Assembly: GCF_019443985.1 (NCBI RefSeq)
Contig: NZ_CP049303.1
Span: 1,054,001 to 1,118,000, forward strand
From: Liquorilactobacillus hordei DSM 19519
GTDB lineage: Bacteria > Bacillota > Bacilli > Lactobacillales > Lactobacillaceae
Direction: 5' to 3'
DNA: 64,000 nt
This document shows positions 63,415 through 64,000 of this stretch, in pieces. The notes below the pieces were generated by a model, which did not search any database, was not told the origin of the DNA, and was given only the letters and a program-made list of their open reading frames with translations. Within the stretch, counting starts at the first letter, position 1. Each line of letters begins with the position of its first letter. Both the position numbers and the translations under genes were made by a program.

Positions 63415-64000
63415 ATGTTAGAGGTAGGAAGTCACGTTAAGTTACAACATTTTGTAACAGTCAAGGATCTACATGATGATCAAGTTATGGCATTGATTGA
63501 GCGTGCAATTTATTTTAAAAATGGTGGATCTGTACCACAATTTGAACGACCAGTTTATGCCGTCAACATGTTTTTTGAGAACAGTACGCGAACACATTGT
63601 AGTTTTGAGATGGCTGAACGTAAGCTTGGATTACAGACAATTCCTTTTGATCCTGCTGCTAGTTCAGTAAGAAAAGGCGAGACTCTCTATGATACATTAC
63701 TTTCTTTAAACGCGATTGGAATTAATCTGGCGATTATGCGCCATCAGGAAAATGAATATTATAAAGAATTAATTGAACTTGAAACAACACAGAAACTTGA
63801 TATAGGTGTAGTGAATGCTGGTGATGGTAGTGGACAGCATCCATCACAGTCATTGTTAGATATGATGACAATTTATGAACAATTTGGAAAATTCAAGAAT
63901 CTAAAAGTCGCAATAATTGGGGACTTGAGCAATTCTAGAGTGGCACGCAGCAATATGCAATTATTAAACAAACTTGGGGCAACAGTCTTCTTTGCAGGAC
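63415..64000 (+). CDS. pyrB: Aspartate carbamoyltransferase, N-terminal part (cut by window end)
   Basis: About 195 residues are present. [20 protein letters not shown] holds the carbamoyl-phosphate binding STRT motif. [20 protein letters not shown] and [20 protein letters not shown] are also typical. The frame is open at the window end. GTAGGAGA precedes the ATG, 10 bases after the permease stop. It makes carbamoyl-aspartate in pyrimidine synthesis. Confidence 0.97.
   Translation, partial: MLEVGSHVKLQHFVTVKDLHDDQVMALIERAIYFKNGGSVPQFERPVYAVNMFFENSTRTHCSFEMAERKLGLQTIPFDPAASSVRKGETLYDTLLSLNAIGINLAIMRHQENEYYKELIELETTQKLDIGVVNAGDGSGQHPSQSLLDMMTIYEQFGKFKNLKVAIIGDLSNSRVARSNMQLLNKLGATVFFAG

Overview
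The window is a low-GC Firmicute chromosome segment, almost certainly from the family Lactobacillaceae. The evidence is the AT-rich sequence, strong AGGAGG ribosome sites with many TTG and GTG starts, four T-box leaders, PyrR attenuators, a dltX-dltA-dltB-dltC-dltD operon, ireB-ruvX, a FabT-type fatty-acid locus and a mutL-ruvA-ruvB-queA-tgt-yajC order. I cannot name the species from sequence alone.

From 1 to about 43.9 kb the window is mostly conserved core genome on the plus strand. It opens with the end of mutL, ruvAB, queA, tgt and yajC. A complete type II fatty-acid synthesis locus follows (5.1-15.0 kb: fabZ1, fabT, fabH, acpP, fabD, fabG, fabF, accB, fabZ2, accC, accD, accA, fabI), with two candidate FabT operators. 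Next come zwf, dinB with a LexA box, a UPF0173 hydrolase, nrnA, a CshB-like helicase, and alaS behind an alanine T-box. A minus-strand FMN alpha-hydroxyacid-oxidase-like gene and the divergent metQ-metN-metI importer each carry a T-box with an AUG (methionine) specifier. The core continues with ireB-ruvX-DUF1292, zapA, cvpA, mutS2, trxA, a padR-DUF1700-DUF4097-pspC envelope-stress-like operon, the dlt operon for D-alanylation of teichoic acids, a yslB-like gene, rdgB and a YfcE-like phosphoesterase.

Two tRNA genes (Glu-CTC and Gln-CTG, 43.9-44.2 kb) mark the edge of an accessory stretch of about 44.2-56.2 kb. It starts with a decayed tyrosine integrase beside tRNA-Gln. It then carries a voltage-gated K+ channel, a DUF898 protein, an intact IS3-family element with a GGGAAAG frameshift site, a frameshifted membrane/Ser-Ala-linker/sunset-type protein, orphan genes, GNAT acetyltransferases, PnuC, a SemiSWEET, a 33-residue membrane peptide, and a tight NUDIX / GIY-YIG / YiiX-like gene group. 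Several intergenic regions share a repeat that ends in a transcription terminator.

From 56.2 kb the core resumes with a minus-strand metA-metI-metC methionine operon behind a third AUG T-box, then lspA, an RluD-family pseudouridine synthase, and the pyrimidine locus (pyrR, uraA/pyrP and a truncated pyrB) with two PyrR-type attenuators.

The most unusual item is the FMN-dependent protein at 24.1-25.2 kb. It keeps the FMN scaffold of lactate oxidase but, by eye, lacks the catalytic His, the paired Asp and both substrate Tyr residues. It is under predicted methionine T-box control next to the methionine importer. I propose it as the best candidate for an undescribed function.
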